Source: Wyeomyia smithii (Eukaryota > Arthropoda > Insecta > Diptera > Culicidae). From it: a stretch of 64,000 nt of DNA. Shown here piece after piece: positions 1-11,870 of the stretch. Both the position numbers and the translations under genes were made by a program. Numbering within the stretch: the stretch's first letter is position 1; each line of letters opens with the position of its first letter. The notes below the pieces were generated by a model. That model was not told the DNA's origin, searched no databases, and saw nothing but the letters and a program-made list of their open reading frames with translations. The stretch covers positions 176,256,912 to 176,320,911 of the forward strand of contig NC_073696.1 of assembly GCF_029784165.1 (NCBI RefSeq), read 5' to 3'.

Positions 1-267
1 AACCCCCGGTGCAAACTATGGTCGAAAGCTAATTGGGAAAGGGGTCGTACGCAGCTGTGTCCTCATATTAGCGACGGCGTACAACAGCGTCTGAACTGGA
101 GCAAGCGGCAGAATTATGAAATGTTGTATCCCGCCAGCTACACTTAAGATGGCAGCCCCATCACCATACCGAAGCCTTTTTTTTTCAACCACGAAATTAG
201 AAATATGGAACGGATCAATCGGCAAATATCTAGGCTACGAACACGAAAAAAAATATAAGGTAAACGA

Positions 268-1771
268 TTGGAAATTGGGTACTTGGAACGTCCGATCCCT
301 CAATGAACCAGCGCGAGCTGGCTTGCTTGCTCGAGAATTATAGCGGCAGGGAGTCGAAATCTCAGCGATTCAGAAGGTTCGGTGGCCAAGTTCCGGAGAA
401 AGAGAATTCCGTGCAGTAGACCCTATTGCACGCACTTCCTTCAAGTACCACATCTACTACAGTGGCGGCAAAGTAGCGGAACCAGACTTCGGTTTTGTAG
501 TGCTGGGAAAACAAAAAACTAGAGTCATCCGGTGGAGGCCCGTAGACGATCGTACATGTGTATAAAGGATTAAGGGAGAATTCTTCAACTACAGTTTAAT
601 CAACACCTACGCACCGACAAATGACAAATCCGATGAAGTCAAAAATGAGTTCTCTGACAAGCTTGAACGAATCTATAACGAGTGCCCAAAACACGACATA
701 AAAGTCGCCATCGGAGACGTAAACGCATAGGTTTGGAAGGAGGAATTCTTCTGTCCGATTATTGGGAGGCATAGGCTGATAAACTTTGCCGCGGGCGGAG
801 GAATGGTCATATGTAGCTCCTGTTTTCCACGCTTAAATATTCGGTAACACACCTGGATGGAGAGGCCAGCCCCAGATCGATCACGTATTGAATAACGGTC
901 GGCACTTTTCGGATGTAACTGATGTTAGGTCTTTTCGGGGACCCAACATTGACTCTGACCATTATCTCGTCTTTTCTAAGAATCGCGCACGGTTGTCGAA
1001 CGTGCTGAAATCTCGCACAGAGTTTACGACGCGTTTCAACATTTAGCGGTTGAAAGCTGATGACGTGGCAGCAGAATACGCCAGCGAGCTGGACCAACGG
1101 ATCGCAGAACAGCAAGTGGAACGAGTGGAAGAAACAATTGGCCTGTGGAGTAGTATCCACGGTGCCGTCAAAACGACTGCGAAAGAATTGGTAGGTACGA
1201 CGCGTGAAAGACAGCGTAACGGCCGGTTTGATGCCGAGTACCAAAGAGTGCCAGATGAGAAGAACCGTGCCAGGAGCCACATGCTTTGCTTCTACGCGTC
1301 AGAGCAGAGAGAGAGATACAAGGAGGCAAGAGCAGCCGAAAATAGAGTACCCTGTCGGAAGGAGTGCGAGTACAAGGAGAGAACAGCTATGCTATGCTAT
1401 GCGCAAGGGAAAGCTATACTAGAAACGACCTGCGGAGCTTCTATAGAACAGTCAACAGAGTCAGAAGCAGGAATTTCCTTGTGTCAGTCATGTGTAATGA
1501 CAAGGACGGTAACCTGCTTACTGATAAACCGACGTTTGCAGCCAAGTGGAAGGAGCATTTTCAGGCGCTATTGAACAATGAGGAGCCGGATGAGCAGAGC
1601 AGGAACAGGATGACGATTGTGAGTGACGAGCAAGCTTTGGAGCCACCAACACAGGAGGAGGTAAAAAGGTGATTAGTTAACCGGAAAACGGCAATCCGCT
1701 GGGAAGGACAGTATCCCGACCAAACTTTTTAAAGCGGGAAGCGAGCGGCTGTACTATGCGATCCACCAGAT
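268..1771 (+). pseudogene. RTE-like endonuclease and pre-RT region, decayed
   Basis: The endonuclease start is recognisable as LGTWNVRSLNEPARAG (from about 276), the usual opening of the APE-type nuclease that nicks target DNA for target-primed reverse transcription. Further pieces follow in the same order as the family: GEFFNYSLINTYAPTNDK near 571-630, and VAIGDVNA near 707-729, where the family has a GDFNA-type motif. The linker (about 1290-1670) is largely open and includes FLVSVMCNDKDGNLLTDKP and KWKEHFQALLN. Near 1731-1771 the RT entry region SERLYYAIHQII is visible and then stops abruptly at the CR1-like insertion. Stops (for example at 341-343 and 562-564) and frameshifts rule out function. 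Confidence 0.75.
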
Positions 1772-1776
1772 AATAC

Positions 1777-3071
1777 CAGATCATTGCAAATGCTCTATTG
1801 CGGACGACCAACACGGATTTCTTTCTAAACGTTCCTGTGCTACAAACTTGCTTTGCCTGACTAGTTACGTGCTTGATAGCTTCGACAAACGATGTCAAAC
1901 CGATGTGATTTACACGGACCTTTCAGCTGCGTTCGATAAAGTAAATCATCAAATCACTGTTGCCAAACTCGACCGCTACGGATTTAGTGGCAACTTGCTC
2001 CACTGGTTCGAATCCTACCTGCGAGGACGAACTCTTAGAGTAAAAATCGGCGACGAAATTTCGGAATCATTTGTTGCTACTTCCGGGATTGCCCAAGGTA
2101 GTCATCTTGGCCCGCTGGTATTTTTGTTGTATTTCAATGACGTACATCACTCGCTAAAATGTCCCCGCCTTGCCTTCGCTGATGACTTGAAACTGTTCAA
2201 TGAAATCAAAAACGTCGAAGACGCCACTCATCTTCAACAACAGCTCAACTTATTTGCACGCTGGTGTAAGTTGAATTGCATGATACTAAACCCCGATAAA
2301 TGCTCTGTGATAACGTTTACCAGAAAGCACCGCCCACTACATTTCGATTCCACATTGGATGGGACTCCAATACAGAGAGTCGAACACGTCAAGGATCTTG
2401 GAGTCCTCCTTGATTCCAAACTCACCTTCAAGCAACATATATCGTTCATTGTTGCTAAAGCCTCTAGGCAACTGGGTGTGATTTGTCGCTTGACGCGGGA
2501 CTTTAGAAATATACAATGTTTAACGACACTCTACTGCTCACTTGTTCGGTCCTCGCTAGAATTTCGCTCTACTGTCTGGATTCCTCACTACAACAACGCA
2601 ACTCATCGCATCGAAAGCATCCAGCGCCGGTTTGTGCGTTACGCATTTAGAATGCTCCCCTGGCGACAGCCCATGCGCAATACCCTATATGAGGACCGCT
2701 GCCAGCTTCTCCAGCTCGATACTCTCCAGCTTCGTCGAGAAACAGCACGCGCCATGGTAGTGTCGGACGTTTTGACATCCCGGATCGATTGCCCAGCCAT
2801 TCTCCGCTTGATCAACCTAAACGCGCCATCTAGAAACCTGCGGAGGTCATCTACGCTGCAACTACCTTTCCGCCGCACTAACTACAGTGCTAACGGTGCC
2901 ATAACTGGTATTCAGCGAGCTTTCAACCGAGTTTCATCTGCCTTTGATTCTCATCTATAGCATCGAGTTTTACGCTCAAAATTTATTTCTCTGTTTCGTA
3001 GTGTTTTATATTATTAACCATTAGGACTAGCTTTTTATGTATGTTGGTAGTTGCTTATAAATAAATAAATA
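1777..3071 (+). mobile_element. 5'-truncated CR1/Jockey-group retrotransposon inserted in the RTE relic
   Basis: The insertion starts abruptly inside the RT coding region of its own family and ends in a (TAAA)n tail at about 3056-3071. A 5-bp target duplication, AATAC, lies at 1772-1776 and 3072-3076. Deleting the element and one AATAC restores the host frame as IILRIWGMPNDWLEG, which fits the other RTE-like copies. The 5' truncation with an intact 3' end is the usual outcome of incomplete target-primed reverse transcription. The reading frame is still open, so the insertion is much younger than its host element. Confidence 0.85.
1848..2960 (+). pseudogene. CR1/Jockey-group reverse transcriptase, C-terminal part
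   Basis: A 370-residue open frame encodes the RT from the finger region to the C terminus. Visible motifs are DLSAAFDKVNH (palm, first catalytic aspartate), SGIAQGSHLGPLVFLLYFND, FADDLKLF (the catalytic Asp pair is intact), NPDKCSVITFTRKH, VKDLGVLLDSKLTFKQHI, and a C-terminal region with RIESIQRRFVRYAFRMLPW. The protein would copy element RNA at a nicked target. The N-terminal endonuclease is missing because the insertion is 5'-truncated, and the nominal start at 1848 is only an internal methionine. The frame is readable upstream to about 1777. It is dead as a transposon but little mutated. Placement in CR1 rather than another Jockey-superfamily clade is uncertain. Confidence 0.8.
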
Positions 3072-3076
3072 AATAC

Positions 3077-4220
3077 TAAGGATCTGGGGGATGCCAAACG
3101 ACTGGTTGGAAGGCTTCATATGCCCTATCCATAAGAAGGATCATCGATTGGATTGTTGCAACTATCAAGGTAATGCCTCGAATTCCTTGGTGATGTGCAG
3201 CTCAACTCCGCATATAAAGTGCTCTCCCGTATCCTGTTCTTCAGATTGAGACCTTTAACGGAATCCTTTGTTGGCGAATACCAGGCTGGTTTTAGATGGG
3301 AGTTTTCCACGACGGATTAAATTTTCACCCTGCGACAGATCCTCGATAAGTTCCGGGAGTATAACTTACAGACCCACCATCTGTTTGTAAGTTTTAGGGC
3401 GACATACGATTCAGTGAAAAGAAACGAGCTGTGGCAAATCATGCTGGAACACGGTTTCCCGACGAAACTAATTAGGCTGAGTCGTATGACGCTGAACAGA
3501 TCGAAATCATGCGTGCGGATAGCTGGCGAGACATCAGTCGCTTTCGTAACTTTAGATGAAATAAAGCAGGGGGATGCGCTCTCTAACTTATTGTTCAACA
3601 TAGCTCTTGAAAGAGCAGTACGAAGAGCAAACGTGCAAAGAAACGGTACGATCATCAGGAAATCTCACATGCTCCTCGGTTTTGCGGATTACATTGATAT
3701 CATCGGTATCGATCGAAGGGCCGTGAAGGAGGCCTTCAGGCCTTTTGAGAGGGAAGCGACGAAATTGGGACTTACACAAAATTGGGACTAACACATCGTA
3801 CATGGTAGCTGGCAAAGAGCGTGGGAGTTCCCGCAGTGTTGGTGCTGAGGTAAAGGTAGATGGGGAACGATTTTCAGTGGTTGATGAATTCGTTTATCTT
3901 GGTTCGCTTGTGCCATGTGACAACGATATGAGCCGTGAAGCGAAACGAAGAGTTGCAGCTGCAAACAGGGTCTTCTACGGACAACGTAATCAGCTGAGGT
4001 CCCGTAACTTGCAAACTCGCACAAAACTAGCGCTGTATAGGACGCTGATACTCCCGGTGTCCCTTTACGGACATGAAGCATAAACGCAGAAGGAAGCTGA
4101 TCGACGAGTGCATGGAGTTTTCGAGCGTAAAGTGTTGCAATCGACACTTGGCGGTAAATTAGAAGATGGAGTGTGGCGCAGACGTATGAATCACGAGTGG
4201 TATACAAACATGCTGATATA
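3077..4220 (+). pseudogene. RTE-like reverse transcriptase, 3' part, decayed
   Basis: RT motifs resume immediately after the CR1-like insertion. They are NDWLEGFICPIHKKDHRLDC, TDDQIF-like and LRQILDKFREY pieces, KRNELWQIMLEHGFPTKLI, and the palm region where FADD has become FADY (about 3681-3692), so one catalytic aspartate is lost. Downstream are DGERFSVVDEFVYLGSLV, CDNDMSREAKRRVAAANRVF and RTKLALYRTLILPVSLYGHEA, the conserved C-terminal region of the family. Two main open segments (3414-3791 and 3745-4083) are joined by a small duplication/frameshift near 3765-3790, and a stop follows HEA. The element fades out after about 4220. Confidence 0.78.
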
Positions 4221-6139
4221 GTGAAGGTGATACAGCCGTAATAATATCGTAAAGAACATTCCGAGGAACGAAATGCTATATAACCATCATACTTTTTGTT
4301 GCACTAACTATACAAAAACAATATCATGCAAGCATTAGTTTTTTATTAGGTGCCAAATTTTTCAGAGCGCTTTGAACACATCCTTCCAAACAAACGTGAG
4401 TAGTCACAAAATCTGCCATAATTGACATTGTTTTTTTTTATTACCTACAGCCACATCTCAAGGGAGTGTCGGTATAAAGAAATGTCGCAATAAAACGAAG
4501 AATTTTTATGTATGAAAACAGAAGAGACCATTGAGAATGTAGCTATAGCGAGATTTGTCACTATAAAAAATGTTAGGAGGGATTTATTAAGGTCACGTGA
4601 ATTTCTCATCAAGGCGGGTGAGATTAGACATGTTAGCAAACAAAAAATTTCGATTATTGCCTCCCAGAAATGATTTAAATGAGAATCATGAATGTTCTTT
4701 GTTTCTATCAGGTAAGTTTCTTGCAGTTTCGAGCTCAGTAATTTCCCCAGATGAGAAATTAAAAAAAAGCCCTGTGACAAATGATGCTAGCTGATGTTTG
4801 AATGTCCTAAAATTGACAAACAACAAATAAATTACTGAACTGAATAAACTTTGCAAGAGCATGTATTGGAAAAAACTAATACTTTGTATTTCCTTAAACA
4901 TTCCTTTGAATTAATTGTCTATATAATAAACATAGATTCAGCAAAGTTTACTAAACATCAGTATGCAAATACTGGAATTGAATAAACTGATTTTGAATAT
5001 GTCCTCTTGTGATCTATCCGAGCGTCGGAAGGGAGCGACTTACGTACCATGTTGTTTATTGACAAGTCTCTATACTAAAACCTGTCGTTATTAATAAACT
5101 TGGCACATGTTTTAAACGAGTATACTGCATAAAGTTATTGCTAGTGGCCATATTGGCTGCCATATTTGTACTCGTTACGTGACACATAAAATGAATCCCT
5201 ACATAAACATGCGTCTGAACCAATCGCTTTCTATCTTTCACTATTGCAAAAAGTTTTTCAGCGCGAAAATTGCCTTCTGAAGGCCAATGATGCACAACAT
5301 CTCTCACAATAATGTCGACGGGGCAGTTCGAGTTTCAGTTGTAATTTTGTCGTTAGCGAGCAATTTGGACGACGACAACGTTTTTGTTATTCTCAGCACG
5401 TGGATACACATTTTCATTAGTCTTCCTTTCAGAGGACTTTTCCTTAACGAAGAAGGATTTTCTGAACCTGAACCAAATCATTCCGTCCGCCCACAAATCT
5501 CTGACCGGGCGCCTGGCGGCTGTCTGTCAGACCGTCAGCGTCTGCCCATGATGATGATAGAACCACAGCAAAAAAAAAAAAACGGAAGTAATACAGGCAA
5601 CTGTTACAAACGAAATCAAAAAGGGGGTTGGCAAATACACCCAGCTAACAGGCTCATACGATGTGGGTAGCCTGAACATACTTCTGAAAACATAATCGCT
5701 TAATATTCTGCGCGCGTAGTTAAAGCGGGAAGTGACATGATATAGTTGGAATAAAGTTGAGTGAATGCCAAATTTTGTTAACTCAAATGCGATGCTTCTA
5801 ACGGGGTGGTGAATCATATGGTGTATTCGTCTCTCTACTTTAGAAAATGTATATTTCAGTTGAAATTCGTATGCCAAAGAATACTGCTGGAATCAAATAA
5901 GTAGTGTTTTAATGGTAATTCTCAAACACGCTGCCATCATTCATATCGTAGATCAAAGCGATTGCGATTAGTACGATACAGTGGGATCCCGTGCGACGGA
6001 AGCGTTAACCCGCCACCAACAACGGAATCTACAGCAGAGCATCGATTCTATGGCCTCTCTGGGACCACCCGTCTGATTCAGGCAATTTCATGAATATTTG
6101 ATACGAACCATCACATTGAACCTAGATGTCACTTATGGG

Positions 6140-6373
6140 GTACAGTCGATGATTGTCAGGAGGGTGATAAATAATGATCACACTTCTTTCAACTTCTCAT
6201 TCCCGTCGAAGCCACCCTTCATGTTTACCTCAAAATCACGCCACAAGGACGTGCCAAAGTTTATAAATAATACAAATTCCAATGTGCTTTGGGACGAACC
6301 GACGAACGAATACTCGATGATGTACAAATCCAACTTTCGACGACGGTGGAGTATATCCGGCTCTGGTGAGTAT
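6140..6373 (+). other. Exon-like open frame with a good 5' splice site (hypothetical)
   Basis: The frame runs openly from about 6140 and ends at CTCTG followed by GTGAGTAT (about 6369-6373), a strong splice-donor match. The predicted peptide has ordinary, non-repetitive composition, including VLWDEPTNEYSMMYKSNFRR, which looks like real coding sequence rather than AT-rich noise. A possible acceptor is the CAG at about 6158-6160. No partner exon was identified and no family is recognised. It could be an internal or first exon of a host gene with distant exons, or a chance open frame. Confidence 0.25.
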
Positions 6374-7115
6374 CCCCTATAGACGAAGCAAGCCAAAATG
6401 CTTTCTACTTACACTTTTTTTTGAAAATAACTAAAATACCGGCTGCCTCTGATTCATAGCGAGATATAATGGAGAGAAGCTGAATAATAGAATTTAATTA
6501 AATGTTGAGGGTTTACATTTCACCGCAGGTACACAACAACAATAAAAATAGATGTAAATAAGAACGTCATCACTGAGGATTCAACTTTGAAACGATTGGA
6601 ATAGAGGTAAAATAATCAGAAGCGCTTTTAGAAGAGTATCCACATTTAGTGATAACAGTAAATTTTCATGAAACAAAGTTCAACGAACACAAACACAAAA
6701 AACTGTTAAAAAAAAACAAAGAACTAAACGGAGGGCGTTTTGAACAAGTACTTATATAAAGTATAACTAAACATTGACAGTTTACAAAAAAACTTTAGTG
6801 GCCACAATTTGTCGCCAACAATCTGGTATCAAATAATCAATGAAAACAATTTTAAAACCTCAATCAAAATTCTAAAATATTTTTTTTCTTGACAACATTG
6901 ACTAATGTGCAACGGCGGCCTCATGTATCATTAAAGTCATTTCTTAACCTCAATTGATTAATCATGTGATTTTTCTCCTCCAGCAAAAGTGCCTCAAAAT
7001 ATACTCTTCAAAATCATTGCCAGAATGAGTGGGTCAATTAGGCAGATTAGGCAGTGTATGTATTATTATGGTGGCTGAAATTTCAAATGTCTGAACCAAA
7101 GTTTTACTTTTTAAA

Positions 7116-7445
7116 TTATACTAATCGTACTGATATTACACTGTGCTTAAAATGTAATTCGTTGCATACCCTTCTTAGCTCTTCGTTCATTTTTTTAATT
7201 TCAACGCACTGGAAAACCAGCTTTTTACCAATCTTATCATGCCAACTGTAGACATTCCCATCTAGCATAGCATATTGAATCTTGACATCGCACTGTAAGA
7301 AATCAAACATTACCGCAAATCCTCGGGGAAATTCGTGACATGTCAAAATGTCCCACCTTGTCAAATTGCTCTCGATTGTGGGCTGCTGTTTGGGATTCGT
7401 TTCGTTATTTTTCCGTTTTCCGCACACGAAAAGGCACACATTCAC
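7116..7445 (-). CDS. Hypothetical 109-residue protein
   Basis: A minus-strand frame opens at 7445 with a methionine and ends at a stop at 7116. Its composition is balanced (RWDILTCHEFPRGF, FDFLQCDVKIQYAML, IKKMNEELRRVCNELHF), with a short helical, charged C-terminal stretch. A TATATAGG-like sequence lies a few dozen bases upstream on the same strand (about 7470-7480). I recognise no domain. It may be a small gene, an exon, or the remnant of a mobile-element protein. A spurious open frame cannot be excluded. Confidence 0.25.
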   Translation of the reverse strand: MNVCLFVCGKRKNNETNPKQQPTIESNLTRWDILTCHEFPRGFAVMFDFLQCDVKIQYAMLDGNVYSWHDKIGKKLVFQCVEIKKMNEELRRVCNELHFKHSVISVRLV

Positions 7446-8483
7446 TCGGAAAAAAGTTTTTCGGTCATGCCTATATAATCAATTAAGTCTTTTAACAGAT
7501 GGAAAATAATTGTTCTTAACTGCCTTAAAAGTAAAGGTCCAAACAATGAATGAAATTTTCAAGCGGTCAAAATACACTGCTAGGTATCTTGAAACAATTT
7601 TTATGTACTTTCCGCACAAAAAAATGAATCCTATCGTACTGAAATCCGCCCCAATGCAATGCTATCGTATCCACCTGGTACGACCACTGTCTGATAGGAG
7701 AAACGTGAGCCCTGCAAGGCATAACTGCACAGGCAAACTCGGCAACACTATATGTTTTCCTATCACGACACCGAACCGTTACTCTTTGGTGTGCTCTTCT
7801 GGCTTTGAAAGGAACTGGTAATATCGGGAAGGTTTTTCGGAACACAGGAGCCTTGCAAATGTGTCCTACCACAAAAAGGCACCCCGGAGACGTCTTGCAC
7901 TCGGTTGACGCCACGAACCAAGAAGGGCATCATACACCAACCGCAGATCGTTGATAGAACACGTATTTCGAAGCGACAGAGTGCATTTTATGTCAAGTGC
8001 GTTTGCCAAAGCTTTTGCCATAAAGCAACGAGAGCCGTGTATGTAGTTCGAGTGCTTACCCTTTGACAAACGATGTTGAGCAAATGAAGATCTTGTGATG
8101 CAGCAGGAACTAGGTAATGCCATTGGACGATTTCAATTTAATTATTGGAAATTGAGCTTCATAGGCGGTTTACTATACAATTATAACTGATATTCATAAC
8201 ATTTGCATGTTTCGATTTAGAATTTTAGGTTGACATATATACAATTATTTGACAGAACTAATTTTTAATACATAAAAGATAAGTCTGGCCGTACTAATGC
8301 AACAGCCGCAAATTTCGGCTAAATTTATTTATTAAAGCCTAAATTCATAAGTGAGAGGGCGATCTCGGTTGTACGGAGAATTTGAAATTATTTTTAAAAG
8401 CAGGAATTCTACATAATAGACACTATTGAATTGGTTTGAGTTTTAAACATTTCTTTGTTACGAAGAAATCTTTTTTTTTATTT

Positions 8484-10032
8484 TTTACTATTTATTGTTT
8501 ACTGTTTAGTGTTTACGGTTTACTGTTTATTGTTTAGTGCTCACTGTTTACTGTCTACTGTTTACTGTTTACTGTTCACTGTTCACTGTTTACTGTCCAC
8601 TGTTTACTGTTTACTGTTTACTGTCTACTATTTCCTGTTTCCTGTTTACTGTTTACTGTTTACTGTTTACTGTTTACTGTTTACTGTTTACTGTTTACTG
8701 TTTACTGTTTACTGTTTACTGTTTACTGTTTACTGTTTACTGTTTACTGTTTACTGTTTACTGTTTACTGTTTACTGTTTACTGTTTACTGTTAACTGTT
8801 AACTGTTAACTGTTAACTGTTTACTGTTTACTGTTTACTGTTTACTGTTTACTGTTTACTGTTTACTGTTTACTGTTTACTGTTTACTGTTTACTGTTTA
8901 CTGTTTACTGTTTACTGTTTACTGTTTACTGTTTACTGTTTACTGTTCACTGTTCACTGTTTACTGTCTACTGTTTACTGTTTACTGTTTACTGTTTACT
9001 GTTTACTGTTTACTGTTTACTGTTTACTGTTTGCTGTTTACTGTTTACTGTTTACTGTCTACTATTTCCTGTTTCCTGTTTACTGTTTACTGTTTACTGT
9101 TTACTGTTTACTGTTTACTGTCTACTATTTCCTGTTTCCTGTTTACTGTTTACTGTTTACTGTTTACTGTTCACTGTTCACTGTTCACTGTTCACTGTTT
9201 ACTGTTTACTGTTCACTGTTCACTGTTTACTGTCTACTGTTTACTGTTTACTGTTTACTGTTTACTGTTTACTGTTTACTGTTTACTGTTTACTGTTTAC
9301 TGTTTACTGTTTACTGTTTACTGTTTACTGTTTACTGTTTACTGTTTACTGTTTACTGTTTACTGTTTACTGTTTACTGTTTACTGTTTACTGTTTACTG
9401 TCTACTATTTCCTGTTTACTGTTTACTGTTTACTGTTTACTGTTTACTGTTTACTGTTTACTGTTTACTGTTTACTGTTTACTGTTTACTGTTTACTGTC
9501 TACTATTTCCTGTTTACTGTTTACTGTTTACTGTTTACTGTTTATTGTTTACTGTTTACTGTTTACTGTTTACTGTTTACTGTTTACTGTTTACTTTTTA
9601 CTGTTTACTGTTTACTGTTTACTGTTTACTGTTTACTGTTTACTGTTTACTGTTTACTGTTTACTGTTTACTGTTTACTGTTTACTGTTTACTGTTTACT
9701 GTTTACTGTTTACTGTTTACTGTTTACTGTTTACTGTTTACTGTTTACTGTTTACTGTTTACTGTTTACTGTTTACTGTTTACTGTGTACTGTTTACTGT
9801 TTACTGTTTACTGTTTACTGTTTACTGTTTACTGTTTACTGTTTACTGTTTACTGTTTACTGTTTACTGATTACTGTTTACTGTTTACTGTTTACTGTTT
9901 ACTGTTTACTGTTTACTGTTTACTGTTTACTGTTTACTGTTTACTGTTTACTGTTTACTGTTTACTGTTTACTGTTTACTGTTTACTGTTTACTGCTTAC
10001 TGTTTACTGTTTACTGTTCATTGTTTACTTTT
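8484..10032 (+). repeat. (TTTACTG)n heptanucleotide satellite, about 220 copies
   Basis: The tract is an almost uninterrupted tandem array of the 7-bp unit TTTACTG. The first few units are degenerate (TTTATTG, TTTAGTG, TTTACGG) and the core is homogeneous. Variant units cluster instead of being random: TTCACTG pairs near 8575, 8945, 9170-9190 and 9210-9225; four TTAACTG units at about 8789-8816; and the block TCTACTATTTCCTG near 8621, 9057, 9120, 9401 and 9499. Repeated variant blocks indicate expansion by segmental duplication or unequal exchange. Because 7 is not a multiple of 3, every plus-strand frame reads the same heptapeptide (LLFTVYC) without stops, which explains the long but meaningless open frames here. 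Confidence 0.97.
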
Positions 10033-10036
10033 ACGC

Positions 10037-10131
10037 ATTAGACAAAGCAAATATTTACTATTTTCGGTACGAATTTTATTTGCACAAAATAAAATTCGTA
10101 CCAAAAACAGAAAATATTTGCTTTGTCTAAT
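10037..10131. repeat. 95-bp hairpin next to the satellite
   Basis: Two 44-bp arms (10037-10080 and 10088-10131) are near-perfect reverse complements with about four mismatches, separated by a 7-base loop (TGCACAA). It lies four bases beyond the last heptamer unit. It could be the remnant of a foldback MITE, the end of the element from which the satellite expanded, or a structure that stalls replication and promotes repeat expansion. The geometry is seen directly; the role is inference. Confidence 0.85.
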
Positions 10132-11870
10132 ACCTGCTTTACACTACTGAACCTGTAAATTGAACGGAGCGGCCTCTAAATTTTTCATTGATTCATTTAA
10201 AAAAATCTGAGTAACGAGTAACGCTATTCTGCTTTAACTGTCAAAAGACTTCTGATTTAAAGCATATCAAGCATTTGATTCTAGGTGTATCGCATCCACA
10301 GCCTACACCAACAGAATAGGGTCCATCATAAAAACTTAAGCATGTTGTCGTTTCCACATAATAACTTGCGATATCATGCATGAAATTTCACACCATCTTG
10401 GGTACATACATACACCCAAAAACAGTTTCTATGTTGTGATGTACTTTAGTTACACCAATTAAATATGCAAATGGGAAAAGAAGATTAGGTAGCAACACTT
10501 TCCATCCTAATGGTCTCTGTTTAATATTTGACCTTTTTATGTAACAATTTGTTAATATTATTTTTATGTAAATTTTCACCTAGATGTACCCACATCAACG
10601 TCACAGACAGTTAATATGTTGTGGAAGCCGTTTCAAGAAGCTCTAATTCTCGTGACTGCATGTGCGTACAGAGTGCAGTAAACAAAGCGATTTGAATTCT
10701 TTTGATCTCTAAAGCACCGTCGTGTCTAGTAGAGCTTATTCCGGTTGCTACTATTTCATAACGACAACATTATAGCATCGCATAGAACATGAGGCTGTTC
10801 TAGGGGTTCCGTGGGAATGGTGCAACACTGGGCACACCATGAAACATAACTAAAAGATACATTGCATAGCAGAGAAAATACATATATCTATCGTCACAGC
10901 AGAACTATATCGTCCTACCGTTGAACAAGTGTCAATGACGATCTTTGACTTTTCCACGTATGTCGCTTCCCAAAGAAAAAATTTACATGGTTGAGGGAAT
11001 GTTTATAATTTTTACCAGATGTTGTGCAAATGCGTCCCGTTTCACTTTTCCCCGAGAGCGAGTGACAGCTGTAGGTTATGTTTTTTGCGTTCTTCAGGAA
11101 CATTGGAGACGAACTTTCCGTTTACAGTGTACCACAATTGGTTCTCAGTTTCTATATCTGCAACAGCAGTGACCAATGACGGATTATATCTATTCGTTTC
11201 TACGTATCCGCATGACAAACTGCGGCGACAATGATGTTCGTCGGTATCATTCTCACCATATTTTCACGCTCTGTATCACAAAAGGGCATATGTGTGTACG
11301 TGTGTACACAGCAACAACAGCTCGACGGTCCATCAAAATGTTATGACATCGTTTTTGCGGAGCATACAAACAGCTACTCCCACAGCTGTGAAGTGCAGTG
11401 ACGGATATATGTGGCTACATTCTGGTGGCGATGTGACCAAAAGGATCTGGGAACAACATTTGATGCTACCTCTTTCTTCTTCTGCCACTATTCTAGGAAC
11501 ACATGGACGGTTCGCGGCCATTCAACACGTGGTTCACCGGATGTGAGAAACGCTGTTGTGGACGACTTTTTCACAAAAATACTTTACGGTTACGCGACAA
11601 AGTATGATTCAGACGATTGGGATGCTTCTCAAAAGTTTAAAATTAAAATTTGGTCATTCTGTTTGTTTTCGATTTTGTTACAACAATAAAGGATAGAGCC
11701 TAGCTTAGAAGTTAATAAGTACATTGTAAAGACATAGCATATTAGACCGATCAGATAGCCCTTCGCATGACAGTCGGGTTGGATCGTAAACGTTAAACAT
11801 GATCCTAATTAACAATTGCAATGATACCGTACAAACTATCAGTAAAATTATTTAGAGATTTGATGATATT
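10132..11870. other. Intergenic region, nothing recognised
   Basis: The sequence between the satellite hairpin and the 680-bp MITE contains only short open frames on both strands, among them overlapping plus-strand frames at 10945-11234 and 11292-11689. No family motif, RNA gene or terminal repeat pair was recognised. A polyadenylation-like AATAAA occurs at about 11684. Confidence 0.5.

Larger units (their letters stand above)
1..4220 (+). mobile_element. RTE-like non-LTR retrotransposon relic 1 (interrupted)
   Basis: This is an old APE-type endonuclease/reverse-transcriptase retrotransposon. It reads on the plus strand in several frames with many stops and frameshifts. The order is 5' leader, endonuclease, linker, RT and C-terminal region, as in RTE-type elements. 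The 5' leader (about 1-265) resembles the leader of the relic at 29858, so the element starts at or just before the window edge. A younger CR1-like element splits it between 1776 and 3072. When that insertion and one 5-bp duplication are removed, the RT frame reads straight across the join. The exact clade is inferred from motif style, not from a search. Confidence 0.8.
4221..8483. other. AT-rich intergenic region without a recognised gene
   Basis: I see no recognisable protein family in this 4.3 kb. Short open frames occur on both strands. The better ones (6140-6373 plus, 7116-7445 minus) are listed separately. Two overlapping minus-strand frames at 7567-7914 and 7866-8123 are open but show no familiar motif. 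The sequence from 6400 to 7050 is low-complexity A-rich. No terminal inverted repeat pair was found. Confidence 0.5.

Noticed and set aside
807..1280. 157-codon minus-strand ORF
   Set aside because: It is antisense to the RTE-like endonuclease/linker region.
2005..2017. GGTTCGAATCC, a tRNA box-B match
   Set aside because: It lies inside CR1-like RT codons (HWFESYLRG) without a box A or cloverleaf.
8484..10032. CRISPR-like array
   Set aside because: The repeats are contiguous 7-bp units without spacers, in eukaryotic DNA.
8455..10150. Long plus-strand ORFs (115, 279 and 201 codons) of LLFTVYC repeats
   Set aside because: They are translations of the 7-bp satellite, which is stop-free in every plus frame. 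There is no protein family or start context.
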